A stretch of 64,000 nucleotides of DNA, from the NCBI GenBank assembly GCA_963575645.1, contig OY754469.1:20230001-20294000 (forward strand), read 5' to 3'. Position numbers and translations under genes: made by a program. The first letter of the stretch is position 1. Each line of letters starts with the position of its first letter. Shown one piece after another: positions 47,235 through 59,644 of the stretch. This DNA comes from Xanthostigma xanthostigma (lineage: Eukaryota; Arthropoda; Insecta; Raphidioptera; Raphidiidae). The notes below the pieces were generated by a model. It saw nothing but the letters and a program-made list of their open reading frames with translations, had not been told where the DNA came from and searched no databases.

Positions 47235-48162
47235 ACCAAGTATGGGCACTCCCCCAAATATGGGCACTAGTGAAAAAATACAGTTAGTAACCAATTGTAG
47301 CAAAAGATAGCATCATGCGTCTTAGCAGGGATCTTATACAACTGCGAATATACAAAAAATTCCGCCATTACTCGCTAGAAGGCAATCAGAAATATTTTTA
47401 ATCGGAAGATGTCACATGTGAAAAATTAGGTTGTAATTTTCGGTAAGTAGGTTTTAATTTATTTTGTAAGGAATTTGTACCAAAATTAATTGTTACTATA
47501 CACGAAATTGAAACTGAGGAGCTCTACTTTGAAGTGGTGCTATAGACATTTAAATTTATTTCTGTATTATGAATGTATGCTTCGAAATTTTTAAGTAATG
47601 GCATGCCCAAAATATGGGCACTAGAGTGACTGCTAAATATGGGCAGTGCCTCAATTACAAAAAGCGCCTCAGTCCAAACAACAAAACGTCAAATTAAATA
47701 AAGCAAAGTGCAGTGGCATTTCAATTCCTCAGAAAGAATCTTGGTACTGTTTGCCAGAATGCTGTGGACTGAGAGCCAAAGATGTCACACCCTCTTTTAG
47801 ATGCCCATCATGCGAAGACAGTGACTAAAATTTAATTGTGCAACTTAAACTTTTTTTTTAATATCGCGTTTTCAAGTTTTTTTAAATTAATATTAAGAAT
47901 TACACTATCGTTTTCGGTATTAAATTGTTTCTTTTTAAGTTTTTTATGGTGCCCCTATTTAGAACATGATGCTCTTAATATGGACACCTGATTAATTTTT
48001 TTATGTGTGATTTTTTGAAAATATAAAAATGGTTTTTGCAAATTTTGTCTATGATTCTGTATTCGTTATGACCTCAAGAACAAAGTTATTTTTTTTTTTA
48101 GTTTAATCTTGAATAATAAAGCTATTAATCAACAAAATGTTTAGGGGTGCCCATATTTAGGT
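47235..48162. mobile_element. DNA transposon remnant with TATGGGCAC repeats
   Basis: Ends ACCAAGTATGGGCACTCCCC and GGGGTGCCCATATTTAGGT, flanked by TA (47233-47234, 48163-48164), consistent with the Tc1/mariner/pogo group. At least five ATATGGGCAC-like motifs cluster subterminally (about 47241, 47263, 47611, 47636, 48147). Interrupts a copy of the dispersed repeat described at 34265. Confidence 0.65.
47655..47828 (+). pseudogene. cysteine-rich C-terminal peptide, possible transposase tail
   Basis: Within the TATGGGCAC element an open frame ends ...KESWYCLPECCGLRAKDVTP then SFRCPSCEDSD and stop. The C-x3-CC and CPSC pairs look like a small zinc-binding module. No start codon of its own; the preceding in-frame stop is at the TATGGGCAG motif. 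Not recognised as a named family; transposase origin is inferred from location only. Confidence 0.35.
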
Positions 48163-48230
48163 TACTTACTTACATTTTTTGCACGTATCGCCCATAAAAT
48201 AGCTGATTTTCAATTCATAATAAGTATGTA

Positions 48231-48557
48231 CAGTAGAACATCTTTAAGTCGAACCTCGATAAGTCGAAAACTTGCAAAACTCGAAAAAATGTTTTGTTCC
48301 CTTCCTTTCGTCTCCCAGAACCACATTTACTCGAAATCTCAACTCTCTAGGTCGAAATAATCTGAGTCCCTACAAGTCTTTTCAGTACATATTTTCTCTC
48401 CATAACTCAAAAAAAATGAATAGGAACTCTGTTTCTCAACATAGCAACTCTAAATTTCAAATCGAATATTTTCTTACAAAATCCGTCTTAGTCGAAAACT
48501 CTATAACTCGAATTTTTTGGCGTCTCCTTTGAAGTTTGACTTACAAAGGTTCTATTG
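48231..48557. mobile_element. pogo/Tigger-like MITE, second copy (327 bp)
   Basis: CAGTAGAACATCTTTAAGTC to GACTTACAAAGGTTCTATTG between TA dinucleotides. Same family as 39479-39759 but longer inside. Confidence 0.8.
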
Positions 48558-48726
48558 TATTTACATATCTGACTGTTAAGATTTGGATTGTTTATCAAGA
48601 CAACGCTTACTTTGCCGTATGGTTTCAATGGCAACTGATAAGAAAATCATATGGATTGGTAACTTGGTTTACTTTATGCACTAGTGCAAAATGTGTCATT
48701 TCGCTACCACTATACGGGCATTTAAA

Positions 48727-49316
48727 AGCTCTCACAGACCAAGGCGGCCCGAATGACGATGGCGATAGCGGCCGCGGTGGCGATAGTTGTTGCGATCAGT
48801 TCCAGGCACACCAAAGCGAATTTATCGCCTGATCGCGCACATAGAAAAACGCAAAACAAATTAAAATAAAACGTATATGTATATCAATAAGTTAAATGAG
48901 TTTAATAAATATCACTTGTTATGAACTAGGAGAAATTTTACTTGTAGTAGCTATTTTAGAAGACAACGAAAAAAAAGAGTAACTTTTTTTTATTTTGTCT
49001 TATTAGTGTGTCAACTTTTACGTAATAAAATGTATTTAATCTGCACAAATAGAAGTAACAAATCATATAAAATTTTATATATTTTAACAAGCTCAATAAT
49101 TTTTTCGGTAATCATTTCAATTTTGTATTCAACTAACAGCTAACACAGCGTTCAGCGGCCAAATACGACACGAAGCGTTTGGCCGCCACCGCACAGTGGC
49201 CGCTAGAATAAACGCTGCAAATACCCGCCAAAATGACCGCGAACGCACCTTGTCTGAACACGTACGTTAAAACAACATGTTTTATTTTACCGCGGCCGCC
49301 TTGGTCTGTGAGAGCC
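48727..49316. mobile_element. GC-rich MITE, GGCTCTCACAGACC termini
   Basis: Left GCTCTCACAGACCAAGGCGG and right complement ending GAGCC, both beside TTAA. The interior has GCGGCCGCGG and GGCCGCCACCGC. The 98-aa open frame at 48536-48832 is a composite of this and the preceding MITE. Confidence 0.7.
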
Positions 49317-49929
49317 TTAAAGCAACCATTTTATAGGGGGTCGTACAAAAAATATATATTATTATGTCTATTCTGGAGACCGGTGTTATAAGCTCACTCA
49401 AAACTTCAGCACCCTGATTTCATTACCTTCTTCTATTACAGTTTGATATCGTGCGTAAACTTTACAGTGTGCATAATGGTTGCCATAAAGTTTATAGAAA
49501 ACGTCACCGCTGTAACGCGAAGGATAACAAAATCAATTCCGTTTCCCGCTTTAAGGCCGATTTCCATTTAAGCAGGACAACAAAACACTATGCTTATAAA
49601 TTATTGTTTACATACTTATTATTAAATCAGTCTACATACAAGGCTTCCTTATACAGTGAGACAATAAAATGCTGCTTTAAAAATATATGTGTTTTCAAAT
49701 GTAGCTATTCTCACAAGAGCGCTGTATGATTTTAATTCGACCATGCGCCATCTACTCAGCATTTCAGTGAACTGTCCTATGCGAATCGTATCATATAGAT
49801 AAGCATTAAGCGCTATGTATTCTTGTAAATATTTATTGTTTACAATTTACACGTGTTATCGAAAAATCGAAAAATAAACGTGAAATGTGTTGTGCAGTCC
49901 CCAATTTTGTTAGTAAATCAAGTGTAAAT

Positions 49930-52010
49930 ATTGATATCAAATTATTAAATTGAAAATTGACTGCTGTCAGCTGATTATACATTGTTGATTGCATGCGCTT
50001 TCTTTTTCAAATTTTACGTTTTCATGCAGAAAACAACAAAGTTACCTTTGTCACTACAATTTGCATAAATGATTGTACCACTTTGTATGATGTGATATTT
50101 CCCTTCAATATAACTACTAGGGTGCTTTTTTGTTTTTTTTCTGTTCCATTGGACCTAAAAAAATCTTCCAAAATTTTGTTTCTTAGATCAAACCTGTGAG
50201 CGGCGCAAACCGAGTTTGTTTCCCATTTAAGGGGTTAGGTGGGTTTCAAAGGCTCAAAACAGGTACATTTTTACGAATTTTTTTTATTTAACCAACAAAA
50301 TATTTCATTCCATCAATTTACCATATAAAAGGTATATATTTCATAAGTAGTTTGTGAAATTTTCATTAAAAAATATTAAAAATTAAGGCGTGGACACGTC
50401 GTTTCCTGTGACCCCTCAAAAAAAAGTTCTATCGGCGTGGTCAGGATAACTCATGACAGATTCATCAGAAATGCAAAAACCAAAAATTTTCTGTTAGTAG
50501 TTGCTTAAAGCTTATGTTTGGACAAAGGAAAAAAAAAATAAAATTGCATTTTTGGCGGCGTTGAGAACAAAAAAACCCTTTTTTTGAGTAAAATTTGCAC
50601 CCTTCATGGCCTTGAAAAATCACTTAAAATAGAAAAAAAAAATCCTTCGTTCAAGCATGAGATAATGTTATTTTGAAGAAGTGTGCAATATTTCAAAGAG
50701 ATCGGTTCATAATTTTTCGAGAAATCGTGACCACCGATTTCAAAAACGTAGTTTCGAGAAAAACGCGATTAAAGATTTACATTCAAATAACATAGCCTGA
50801 AGGGTAGAACATCCGAAGGCTATATCTCTTAGAATATTACTCAGATCGTTTTAAAACTTCAAGAGAATATTCTAAACATATTGAATTATAAGATAAGCAA
50901 AAAAAAATCGATTTTTTGAAATTTTGAAACCCACCTAACCCCTTAATCAACATGAGACAAACGACGTATGGTAGGCATAGATTAAAGTTATTTCTTGTAT
51001 CATGACTATGAACCAATGAATGATCATTTTTTAATATTATTCTTAACTATCATTAAATTGTCATATAGGTATACAGGTAACCGGTAATTTCTCGTATTTT
51101 TTGCATTTTTTATTCTATTATATATAAGCGAAATCTGGGCCCATTTTAAGATAGGGGGGATAAAAAATTTCAAAGGAAGTAAAAAAGGGTTAAAATTTAA
51201 AAAAATATCTGCCGATTCGTTTTTAGGTTCTGTTAGAGCCAAATGACCGGGAAATACTAGCGACAGAATCTTTTGACCCTCCCCAAGCCACTCCTAAGAA
51301 ACTGGATTAATGATCATAAATCCTGCACTTTCTTAGGATTGGCTTGGAAGGGTGCAATTGGTCAAAAGTTTCTGCCGCTGGTATTTCCCGGTAATTTGGC
51401 TCTAACAGAACCTAAAAACGAAGCGGCAGACATTTTTTAAATTTTAACCCTTTTTTACTCCCTTTGAAATTTTTTATCCCCCCTATCCTAAAATGGGCTC
51501 AGATTTCGCCTATACATCATAGAATAAAAAATGCAAAAAATACGAGCAATTACCGACATATATGACAATTTAATGATTGTTAAGAATAATATTAAAAAAA
51601 ATGACCATTTATTGGTTCATAGTCATGATACAAGAAATAACATTAATCTATGCCTAATTGCCTACCATACGTCGTTTTTCTCATGTTGATTAAATGGGAA
51701 ACAAACTCGGTTTGCGCCGTTCACAGGTTTGATCTAGGAAACAAAATTTTGGGAGATTTTTTTTAGGTCCAATGCTAAAACATTAGCTAATGGAACAGAA
51801 AAAAAAAACAAAAAAGCACCCTAGTAGTTATATTGAAGGGAAATATCACATCATACAAAGTGGTACAATCATTTATGCAAATTGTAGTGACAAAGGTAAC
51901 TTTGTTGTTTTCTGCATGAAAATGTAAAATTTGAAAAAGAAAGCGCATGCAATCAATAATGTATAAGCAGCTGACAGCAGTCACTTTTCAACTTAATAAT
52001 TTGATATCAA
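49930..52010. mobile_element. 2.1-kb palindrome with one arm interrupted
   Basis: Arms run from TATTGATATCAAATTATTAA to TTAATAATTTGATATCAATA, meeting near 51310 (CCTAAGAAACTGG / CCTAAGAAAGTG). GTGACAAAGGTAACTTTGTT, GGCGCAAACCGAGTTTGTTT and AATGATCATTTTTTAATATT recur inverted. The left arm carries a 712-bp insertion absent from the right arm. Confidence 0.8.
50231..50942. mobile_element. TTAA-duplicating MITE (piggyBac-like), 712 bp
   Basis: Perfect 20-bp terminal inverted repeats GGGGTTAGGTGGGTTTCAAA, flanked by TTAA at 50227-50230 and 50943-50946. The other palindrome arm reads CCCATTTAATCAACATGAG uninterrupted, confirming precise insertion at one TTAA. No transposase; piggyBac is the usual TTAA family, Sola3-type is an alternative. 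Confidence 0.85.
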
Positions 52011-52556
52011 TATCAATATTTATATACAAAAATGCGAATATATTATCATATTCCAATACTCAAACAATATTTTCTGACAATGTTTTCTGCACCCCGGAAC
52101 TAGTGGGCTAAATTATTATAACAGGCGACTTAGCAGAATTAACTAATGCCTACTAGACGGTATACTTTTCAGCTATCTAAAATGTTCTAAAATTACACCA
52201 ACTTTCAAAAAAATGAACAAAGAAAATTCTAGTAATCCACAGTTACTTATTGCAATTAATAATAATTAATTAATTAACCTTAAAATAAAAACGAGCGTCG
52301 GTGCAGTGATTAAGAAGTTATAAAGTAAATGTTGTTCAACCGTCGAAACCCTAGAGATTTTGTTTGAAAAAAAAGATATAAATATTCTACAAGTACAGAA
52401 AATAGATTACTCATAATATAAGTAATATATTAAGCTAACATTAATTAATTAAGCTAATTCCCAAGCACCTCATTTGACAAATTTTCTGCCAACTAAAAAG
52501 TATGGAAGTAGTAGGCTATTAATTATGTCCTAAAAAACAGGGCAATAAGAAACTAA

Positions 52557-53352
52557 TACGTTCACGGGTTTTTACTGCAGGAATCGGTCAGTGGGTCATT
52601 TAAGAAGAAACCGCGGAGTGCTATTAAATTAGAGGGTGGGAATTGGAGATAGGGGTGAAAATGCACACTTTTCAGTTTTTTTAAAATATCTTGGAAACGA
52701 AGCAAAATTTCGATATACTTTATATGAAACTTTTTGTAGAGAATTGAATTTCGCATCGAAATGACTTATTCTTAAAACTTTTTTTTAATGCTAAAATGTT
52801 GAGATAAAATGAAAAAAAAGGCCAAAATTTCGATTATCTGTTTTTTTTTTGCTTTTCTGTCTATAACTTTTTTGAGTCAAAGATAGGTATAGGATTGCTT
52901 TATGAAAAAAAGTATATAAAATTTCTTTTAAAATGTTGGGTCGAAAAATTTTTTGAGTTAAAAATTGGTTGAAATATAGCCACTAGGGTTTTTTTTAATT
53001 TCTTTATTTTTTTTCTTAGTCCTATTGGCTAACGTTTATGCATTGGACCTAAAAAAAATTCTCCCAAAATTTCAGCATCCTAGATCAAACCTGTGAACGG
53101 CGCAAACCGGGTTTGTTTCCCATTTAATTAACATGAGAAAAACGACGTTTTTATTCAAAAATGGATAGCTTTAATTTTTGATAGCAGCATTTTGTAGAGT
53201 TTCCTACAAAAAAGGCCTTAGTACTAACTTGTGAATTCACTATAAATTTTTTCAGCCCTATCTCCAATTTCCGCCCTCTAAGCACGCCGCGTTTTTTTCT
53301 TCTTAAATGACCTATTGATCGATTCCGGCAGTAAAACCCGTGAACGTCTTTG
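52557..53352. mobile_element. MITE related to the 49.9-kb palindrome
   Basis: Ends TACGTTCACGGGTTTTTACTG and CAGTAAAACCCGTGAACGT, next to GGTCATTTAAGAAGAAA/TTTCTTCTTAAATGACC. The interior right half (TGTGAACGGCGCAAACCGGG, TTTGTTTCCCATTTAAT) matches the 50.2-kb arm, so both derive from one family. Confidence 0.7.
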
Positions 53353-53820
53353 TTCCTTTCTATACGACATAATCAATAGCTTATAGGTAGAGTTGTGTCA
53401 AATTTCGTGTTTAAAAATTTTTATGTCACGATAAAGTATTGTGGAGTTCAATTTTCAGTGTATAAGAGACTATATTCGCTTTTAAAGACATAGTTCACAT
53501 TATTTAATTGTGACAGTAGCGAGTTCAATCGAAAGAGATTTTAAACATAAAAGAATTAAGTATATTGTTACGTTGGAGTCAGAAAATCAATAAATTCTTA
53601 CCAAAGACGTTTAAAATTGCAAGTAATGTGTTTTCGTGTTTTTTTCTTGTTTCTTGAAATTGAATTATGTTGTATACACCTAACACATTGTGTAGTATAA
53701 ATGACTTTGCGCGAGGAGAATCTTCATTACTTACTTAAATAAGTTATATATACTGGGTGTTTGGTATAATATTAAGTTCTGGTAACACCTATAATACAGG
53801 GAATGGAGACATTTCACAGT

Positions 53821-55506
53821 GGAAAAATTACGGGAAAGCTGGATTTTTATATGAACCTTCTTTTCGTGGTTCTAAACAATATACCAAAAGTCTCCACGGA
53901 TACATGTGCCGCTAAAAATGTTACGCGGGACGAGAGGTTACAAAAAACGGGTTTTCGCGAAAATCTCGTTAACGGTGACGTTTGTGAAAAAATACTGGTT
54001 ATGAAATTTGTAGCTTAGAAAATTGCCTACAAAAAACATAATATTACTTTTTTTCGTAAGACTAACGCCTTTCGATAAAATTTGATTTAAAAAGCTGCAA
54101 AGTTTATGTTTCTTATATCATTTCGATTCGTTTGATGCGGTTATACGAACGAATACAATGCATCATGCAACATTGCAACATACATCATGCGGATTTTTGA
54201 ACTGGAATGGTTCACTAAGCGATTGAGTGAATGCGACGTGGGAGAACAGGCATCATGCCGCATGCGTCGTACGTAATTGGTAATTTTAGTCTTACGGAAA
54301 AAAGTAACACTATGATTTTGTAAGCAATTTTCTAAGCTACAAATTTGATAACCACTATTTTTTTCTATAAAAGTCACCGTTAACGATATTTTCGCGAAAA
54401 AATTGGTTGTCTGTAAAGTCGGTTTACGGACGATAGTTTTACGTGATAACGTAATACATAACCTAAATTTATATAATAATTATAATAATTCGAATCTATG
54501 ATATTGCATCTTTCGCTTCAAATTTAGGTAAATTTTATTAAGTAGAATAATAAAACACTAAAAAAAGTACACTATTATTATATAAAAAACAACTATGGCA
54601 TGTATCTCTTTTGCGCATGCGCTGATTTTCCCCAAAAAATTTACAAAAATTTCTAGTAAAAATAGATAGAGTAAAAACCGTTTTAAAAACTATATTATTA
54701 TTATATAAAACATCATTATAAGAGATATATTCTTCTACGCATGCGCCGATGTTCCCCAAAAACAATGAGCCACTTCATATTTGCATATCAAACATCCTCC
54801 CAAAATTTGGTTTCAATCCGCTCATCCTTTGTGTCGGAATGATAAGAAATGTCAAAAGTGACGTTTGCAACTGGCAAAGTATTATGTTCTAATAATAATT
54901 AGTTATTCCAATACTTAAATTAGAAGGCGTTGCATTTCACAAAATACTAATGTCAAAAAATTGAATTAAACATTAGCAATGCAGCCGTTTTCATGTTAAG
55001 ACAAGACATACGTTATTTTCTAATTTCCATGTACGGCAAACAAAGACGACCGACCGCGTCGCGTCATGCATTAGACAACTCACAACATTGCATTTATACA
55101 ACTATTTTTCTATATAAATTTGTATAAAAAAACTGTTTAGGCAAATTCTGTTATACGAAATCTATGTAAAATGTTCTCCTCTTTCGTTTAAGACTGGTTT
55201 CAAACCGATCTGATTTAAATTGAGCGAGAAATTAGCAAAAAGCACGCACAGGGTCAGGCGGAACGTTACGCGTTAGGAACGTTACGACCGTTAGGAACGT
55301 TACACTTTTTCGTGCATGCAGCCGGTGTTTTATCAATTTATAAGATTGGTGATTCATCAATTTATAAGACGTTATCACGTCAAAAACAGTTTTTTGTGAC
55401 CTTCGATCCGCGTAACATTTTTAGCGGCACATGTATCGGTGGGGACTTTTGGGATATTGTTTAGAATCACAAAAATGCAAAAATCCAGCTTTCCCCTAAT
55501 TTTTCC
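53821..55506. mobile_element. palindromic MITE interrupted by A-run element copy 3
   Basis: Arms GGAAAAATTACGGGAAAGCT and the complement near 55506, with ATGTGCCGCTAAAAATGTTACGCGG and TTCGCGAAAATCTCGTTAAC on both sides; the centre is near 54110-54250 (CATCATGCGG). Its right arm is split at 54403. A second copy, 56947-57609, lacks the insertion. Confidence 0.75.
54403..55381 (+). mobile_element. A-run-inserting element, copy 3 (979 bp, longest)
   Basis: Starts TTGGTTGTCTGTAAAGTCGG after GCGAAAAAA and ends TTATCACGTC before AAAAACAG. It holds about 300 bases (54470-54790) missing from copies 1 and 2, with two ATGCGCxGATxTTCCCCAAAA units resembling a LINE 3' fragment at 36330-36420. Copies 1 and 2 look like an internally deleted subfamily. 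Confidence 0.75.
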
Positions 55507-55865
55507 GAAGTTTGACTTATTTTTTTTGTCTTTATTTCCTGCACTACTATAGGATGTTATATACAGTTCTATAAAATGTCCTCGAATATCAATAATAATA
55601 ATCGAAAGGTTACTGTTTGAAAGATTTTTATAATCGAATGATTCATTTGAAATGATTTCTTCGCCTGATATATTATAATATGCGTTGGTACACTGCGTTA
55701 ATTATCGAATGTTTCAACTCTTGAATGAATTTTGATCTCGGTTTTGATTGTCGGTGTTGAGAGAGTCACCTGCATAAAGTGCTTCATACTTCATAGAACA
55801 GACGCCGATAAAAGACGTGAATAATCGTATTCAATACTGTAGCAGAAGTCTTGTTCCAAAAATAT

Positions 55866-56058
55866 GTATTGAAGGAGATTTGTTTGGTTAGGGAACAATT
55901 GAAAAATAAGCTTTACCAGAGTATCGCTTGTGGCCAACGTTTCGAAAAATATATTTGATGATGATGAAAATATATTTTTCGAAACGTTGGCCTCAAGCGA
56001 TACTTTGGTAAAGCTTATTTTTCAATTGTTCCTCAACCAAATAAATCTCCTTCAATAC
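55866..56058. mobile_element. 193-bp palindrome of Penelope-like-type 3' ends
   Basis: Arms GTATTGAAGGAGATTTGTTTGG and complement; both contain GAACAATTGAAAAATAAGCTTTACC, CGCTTG(T/A)GGCCAACGTTTCG. The centre reads TTGATGATGATGAAAATATA then TTTTTCGAAACGTTGG. Shares GGTAAAGCTTATTT with the 8.4-kb palindrome. Confidence 0.6.
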
Positions 56059-56946
56059 TGTGCAATACGTTAGTATCTCGAAGACTTGGTGGTTAAACAC
56101 TATTCATTCGATCTGTCTATGAATTCCTTATATTATTTTAACGAATAAATTTCTCGTTTTCGATCGAATTAGTGAAAAATTTCTAATCACTAAAAAGCTA
56201 TAGCAAAATAATATAGGTATGCCGGATTGCAAAAGGTACCGGGCACATATTATTAAACTCGTTAAAAGTAGGATTATACAGTAGCTAAAAAAATGCCTCA
56301 AAATTAAATCTGCCGGACTACTGCCAGTCCAATGAGTTAGAATCTTATTGTTGTTATGGAGAATTTTTAAACTTCATTTTTTTGGTATCACCATGAATTT
56401 TAAACCTGAAATGTTTTTCAAAAGTGTTTCTTTCGTTTAGTTTTGTATTTCTGGTTTCATTCGGAATATTTTCATGTTGTAGATATTACACACCTTGTAT
56501 AATGTACTAGGCAAAACATTTATTTAGCATATCATTTTTTATCTTATCTTCCCTTTCGTATTTATCTTTTATTTATATAACAGTCCAAACACAAACAATT
56601 AGTGTCATTTTAACAAGTAACATGAAACCTAATTGTTTTTTTTTTTTTGCATCGTTATAAACGGGTTTAAACACAGTATACAACATTCCAGCAGAACTAA
56701 ACAAATTACCTATGTAGAGAAATACGTCATAACATATATACAAAAAAGTAATACAATTAATTAATCTAATTCCTAGAAATTCATGCTCCTCAGGGGAAAC
56801 GTTTGTAGTTAGCATTCCGATGTTTTTTTTGGGAATTAACTCTCACAAGTCACAGATTATCCAAGCTCGTACTAGTCGATTTGTGTATGTAACTGTCAGA
56901 TTCTCTATTAGTTCAGGGAATAAAGACACAAAATAAGTCAAATTTC

Positions 56947-57609
56947 GGAAAAATCAGGGGAAAGCTACGTTTTTTATAAGCCTTCCTTTTATGATTCTAA
57001 ACAATATCTCAAAAGTCTCCGCCAATCATGTGCCGCTAAAAATGTCAAAAGTCACAAAAAACAGTTTTTTGTGAAAATCTCGTTAACGGTAAATTTTATA
57101 GAAAAAATAGTGGTTATCAAAATTGTAGCTTAGAAAATTGCTTACAAAAACGTAGTGTTACTTTTTTCCGTAAGACTAAAATTACCAATTACGTACGACG
57201 CATGCGGCATGATGCTCGTTCTTTCACCTCGCATTCATTCGACCGCTTAGTGAACCGTTCTAGTTCACGCATCCGCATGATGTATGTCGTATGATGCATT
57301 ATATCCGTTCGTATAATCGCATCAAACGAATCGAACTGACATAAGAAACATAAACGTTACAACTGTTTAAATCAAATTGTATCGAAAACTGTTATAGTCT
57401 TTAAAAAAAAGGTAAATGTTTTTTGTAGGAAATTTTCTAAGCTACAAATTTGATGATTACTATTTTTTCATAAAAGTCACCATTAACGAGATTTTCGCGA
57501 AAAATCGTTTTTTGTGATCTTTACATGTATCGGCGGGGACTTTTGGTATATTGTTTAGAACCACGAAAGGAAAGTTCATGCAAAAATCCAGCTTTCCCTT
57601 AATTTTTCT
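56947..57609. mobile_element. palindromic MITE, uninterrupted copy
   Basis: Second member of the 53821-55506 family. It retains TTCGCGAAAAATCG at the site where the other copy carries A-run element 3, and GACGCATGCGGCATGATG in the loop. Confidence 0.75.
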
Positions 57610-58318
57610 ACCCTGAAATGTCTCTATGTCTCTATAATACAATCATAGACGTTGATGAGCGTCTATAATCTATCTGTCTATCTAGAAGTTCATAATTTGT
57701 GGAGTCATGACAAACGTTTCGAATGATCTGACAGAAAATTGGACAAACGTTATTTCATTGACGTTAATCAATAATTATATCTCGATCAGAATTTCTTCTC
57801 AACAAGCACTAATTAAAAAACATTGATTGTACAAAAATATTTCTGCTAATTTCAGACTTTTCGTATTATCTACACGTTTTGAATTCTCATCAAACGCTAT
57901 TTCATGACTTATTTGATCATAATAAGACCTTTTACCGACTAATTAAAGTCAGCATGATCAATGGAAAGTTATTTCCAGTGAAACGCTTTTATAACAAGAA
58001 AATGAAATTGCTGACGTCATTAAATTAAATATCAAGACAATACATGTTGTATAATAATATACTATACATTACTTACTGCTAACATATTCCTTGTCAATTT
58101 TAAGACGAGAATATGTACATACAATTCAAGTGACGTCATTTATAGTTTTATGCGTGCTGGGTTCGTATATTGTTATATAATTAATATTCTTCAAAGTCAA
58201 CGTAGGCAATCGAGATTATTACGTAGAAAATTATACATATATATTATGTATATTTGACGGTCTGTCGGATATAGGATATAGGGTGTGACTAAATCTTAAC
58301 TCATAATTTCAAAAGAAC

Positions 58319-58823
58319 TAGGGTTGGGTAACTCAGATCTGAACCGGTTCAAAGAGCCGGCTCCGACAGAAGATAGATGAGAGCCGGCTCACTTTTTTAT
58401 GAGCCGACGGATACGCATAACTCAGTGAAACACTTAACACATAGAAGCACTGTCAGCTCAAATGACTCATGCATCATAATATGTCTGGCTATGGTACACA
58501 GACACACTACGCACAGGCGGTTACACAGCTTATTACAATGTTTTACTTAAGTCACAACTATTTAAGGTATTGTATTGCATATTGTAATATGCTTTCTGTA
58601 ACATAGCAACCTGTAAAACCCCGCCTTCTAATGTATGTGTCAGTCACTGGCATAATATTAGGTGATATGATTGACTTGACTCAACTAACTCAGTTGGCTC
58701 AGTTGACTCGAATAACATATTCAGAACTCGGCTCTTTTTGAACCGGTTCAGGGAGCCGGCTCACATACGGGATCCAGATGCAAAGATGCAGATCACTAAA
58801 AAGACCCGTTTATGACATCTCTA
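58319..58823. mobile_element. non-autonomous hAT element, perfect 8-bp TSD
   Basis: Starts TAGGGTTGGGTAACTCAG and ends TGACATCTCTA, fitting YARNG hAT ends. AAAAGAAC occurs exactly at 58311-58318 and 58824-58831. Subterminal GAACCGGTTC and GAGCCGGCTC palindromes occur near both ends. 505 bp, no coding. Confidence 0.9.
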
Positions 58824-59644
58824 AAAAGAACCAAATGTCTTCGTTGTTTCAGTATTAAAGTTCTGGTAGGTCCCTCTTGTGTCCTCGTCATTTTGCTTAA
58901 AGTATTTTTTTCAGTTTAACCTCTTAACGTTCTGGCGGTCATTTCAATGGACATACTATTCTAACGGGTATAATTTAAGTCAGCGTAATTAAATATATAA
59001 TAATAATATATTTAATATATTAATAATAATAATAATATATGTTGTTCGTATTGCAAACAGCAGAACATGTCATGTAAACACATAAGTACATAAGCTTTAA
59101 AAATTTAAAAATTCTTCTGTGTTGTAGAAACAATTATTGATTAAATAGTTACGCATTGTCTTTTTAAAGTATAAACATTTCATTGTGCTTGGGGCTTATC
59201 AGAAATGTAGGCATGCCAAACAAAACAAAAAAATACTATATGTGTGTGGATAGAAATATCGAGTCAAGTGTTGACCGCAGTCATGGAGTCACGCAGAGCT
59301 GGTAAAAGTGTACATTATGATTATACATTACTTAGTATAACTTACGCATTTCCATGATGTACATAATCTATTTTTCTTGTGCGGATATTCATTTTAATTT
59401 TATGGTGTTAACTTTACTAATTATATATACTTCAAAAAAGTAATTAAACATTCTAGTGATTACCGTAAAAATATTTTTTTGAACGTGTTGTCCATTTCAA
59501 TGCACATAGGATTTTCCAAAATTCTGTAAATGTTAAATTTAGTTCTTCGCTGAATATACCCTAATTACACCCTAAATAAGCCCAACAGCCTTAAAATATT
59601 TTGTGTTTCAAAATTATAAAATTCAGGTTGGAAGGGATTAATAT

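Noticed and set aside
48536..48832. 98-aa open frame
   Set aside because: Crosses the end of a pogo-like MITE into a GC-rich MITE; composite artefact.
49451..49729. 92-aa Lys/Cys-rich open frame
   Set aside because: No cysteine spacing typical of a zinc finger or secreted peptide; no signal peptide.
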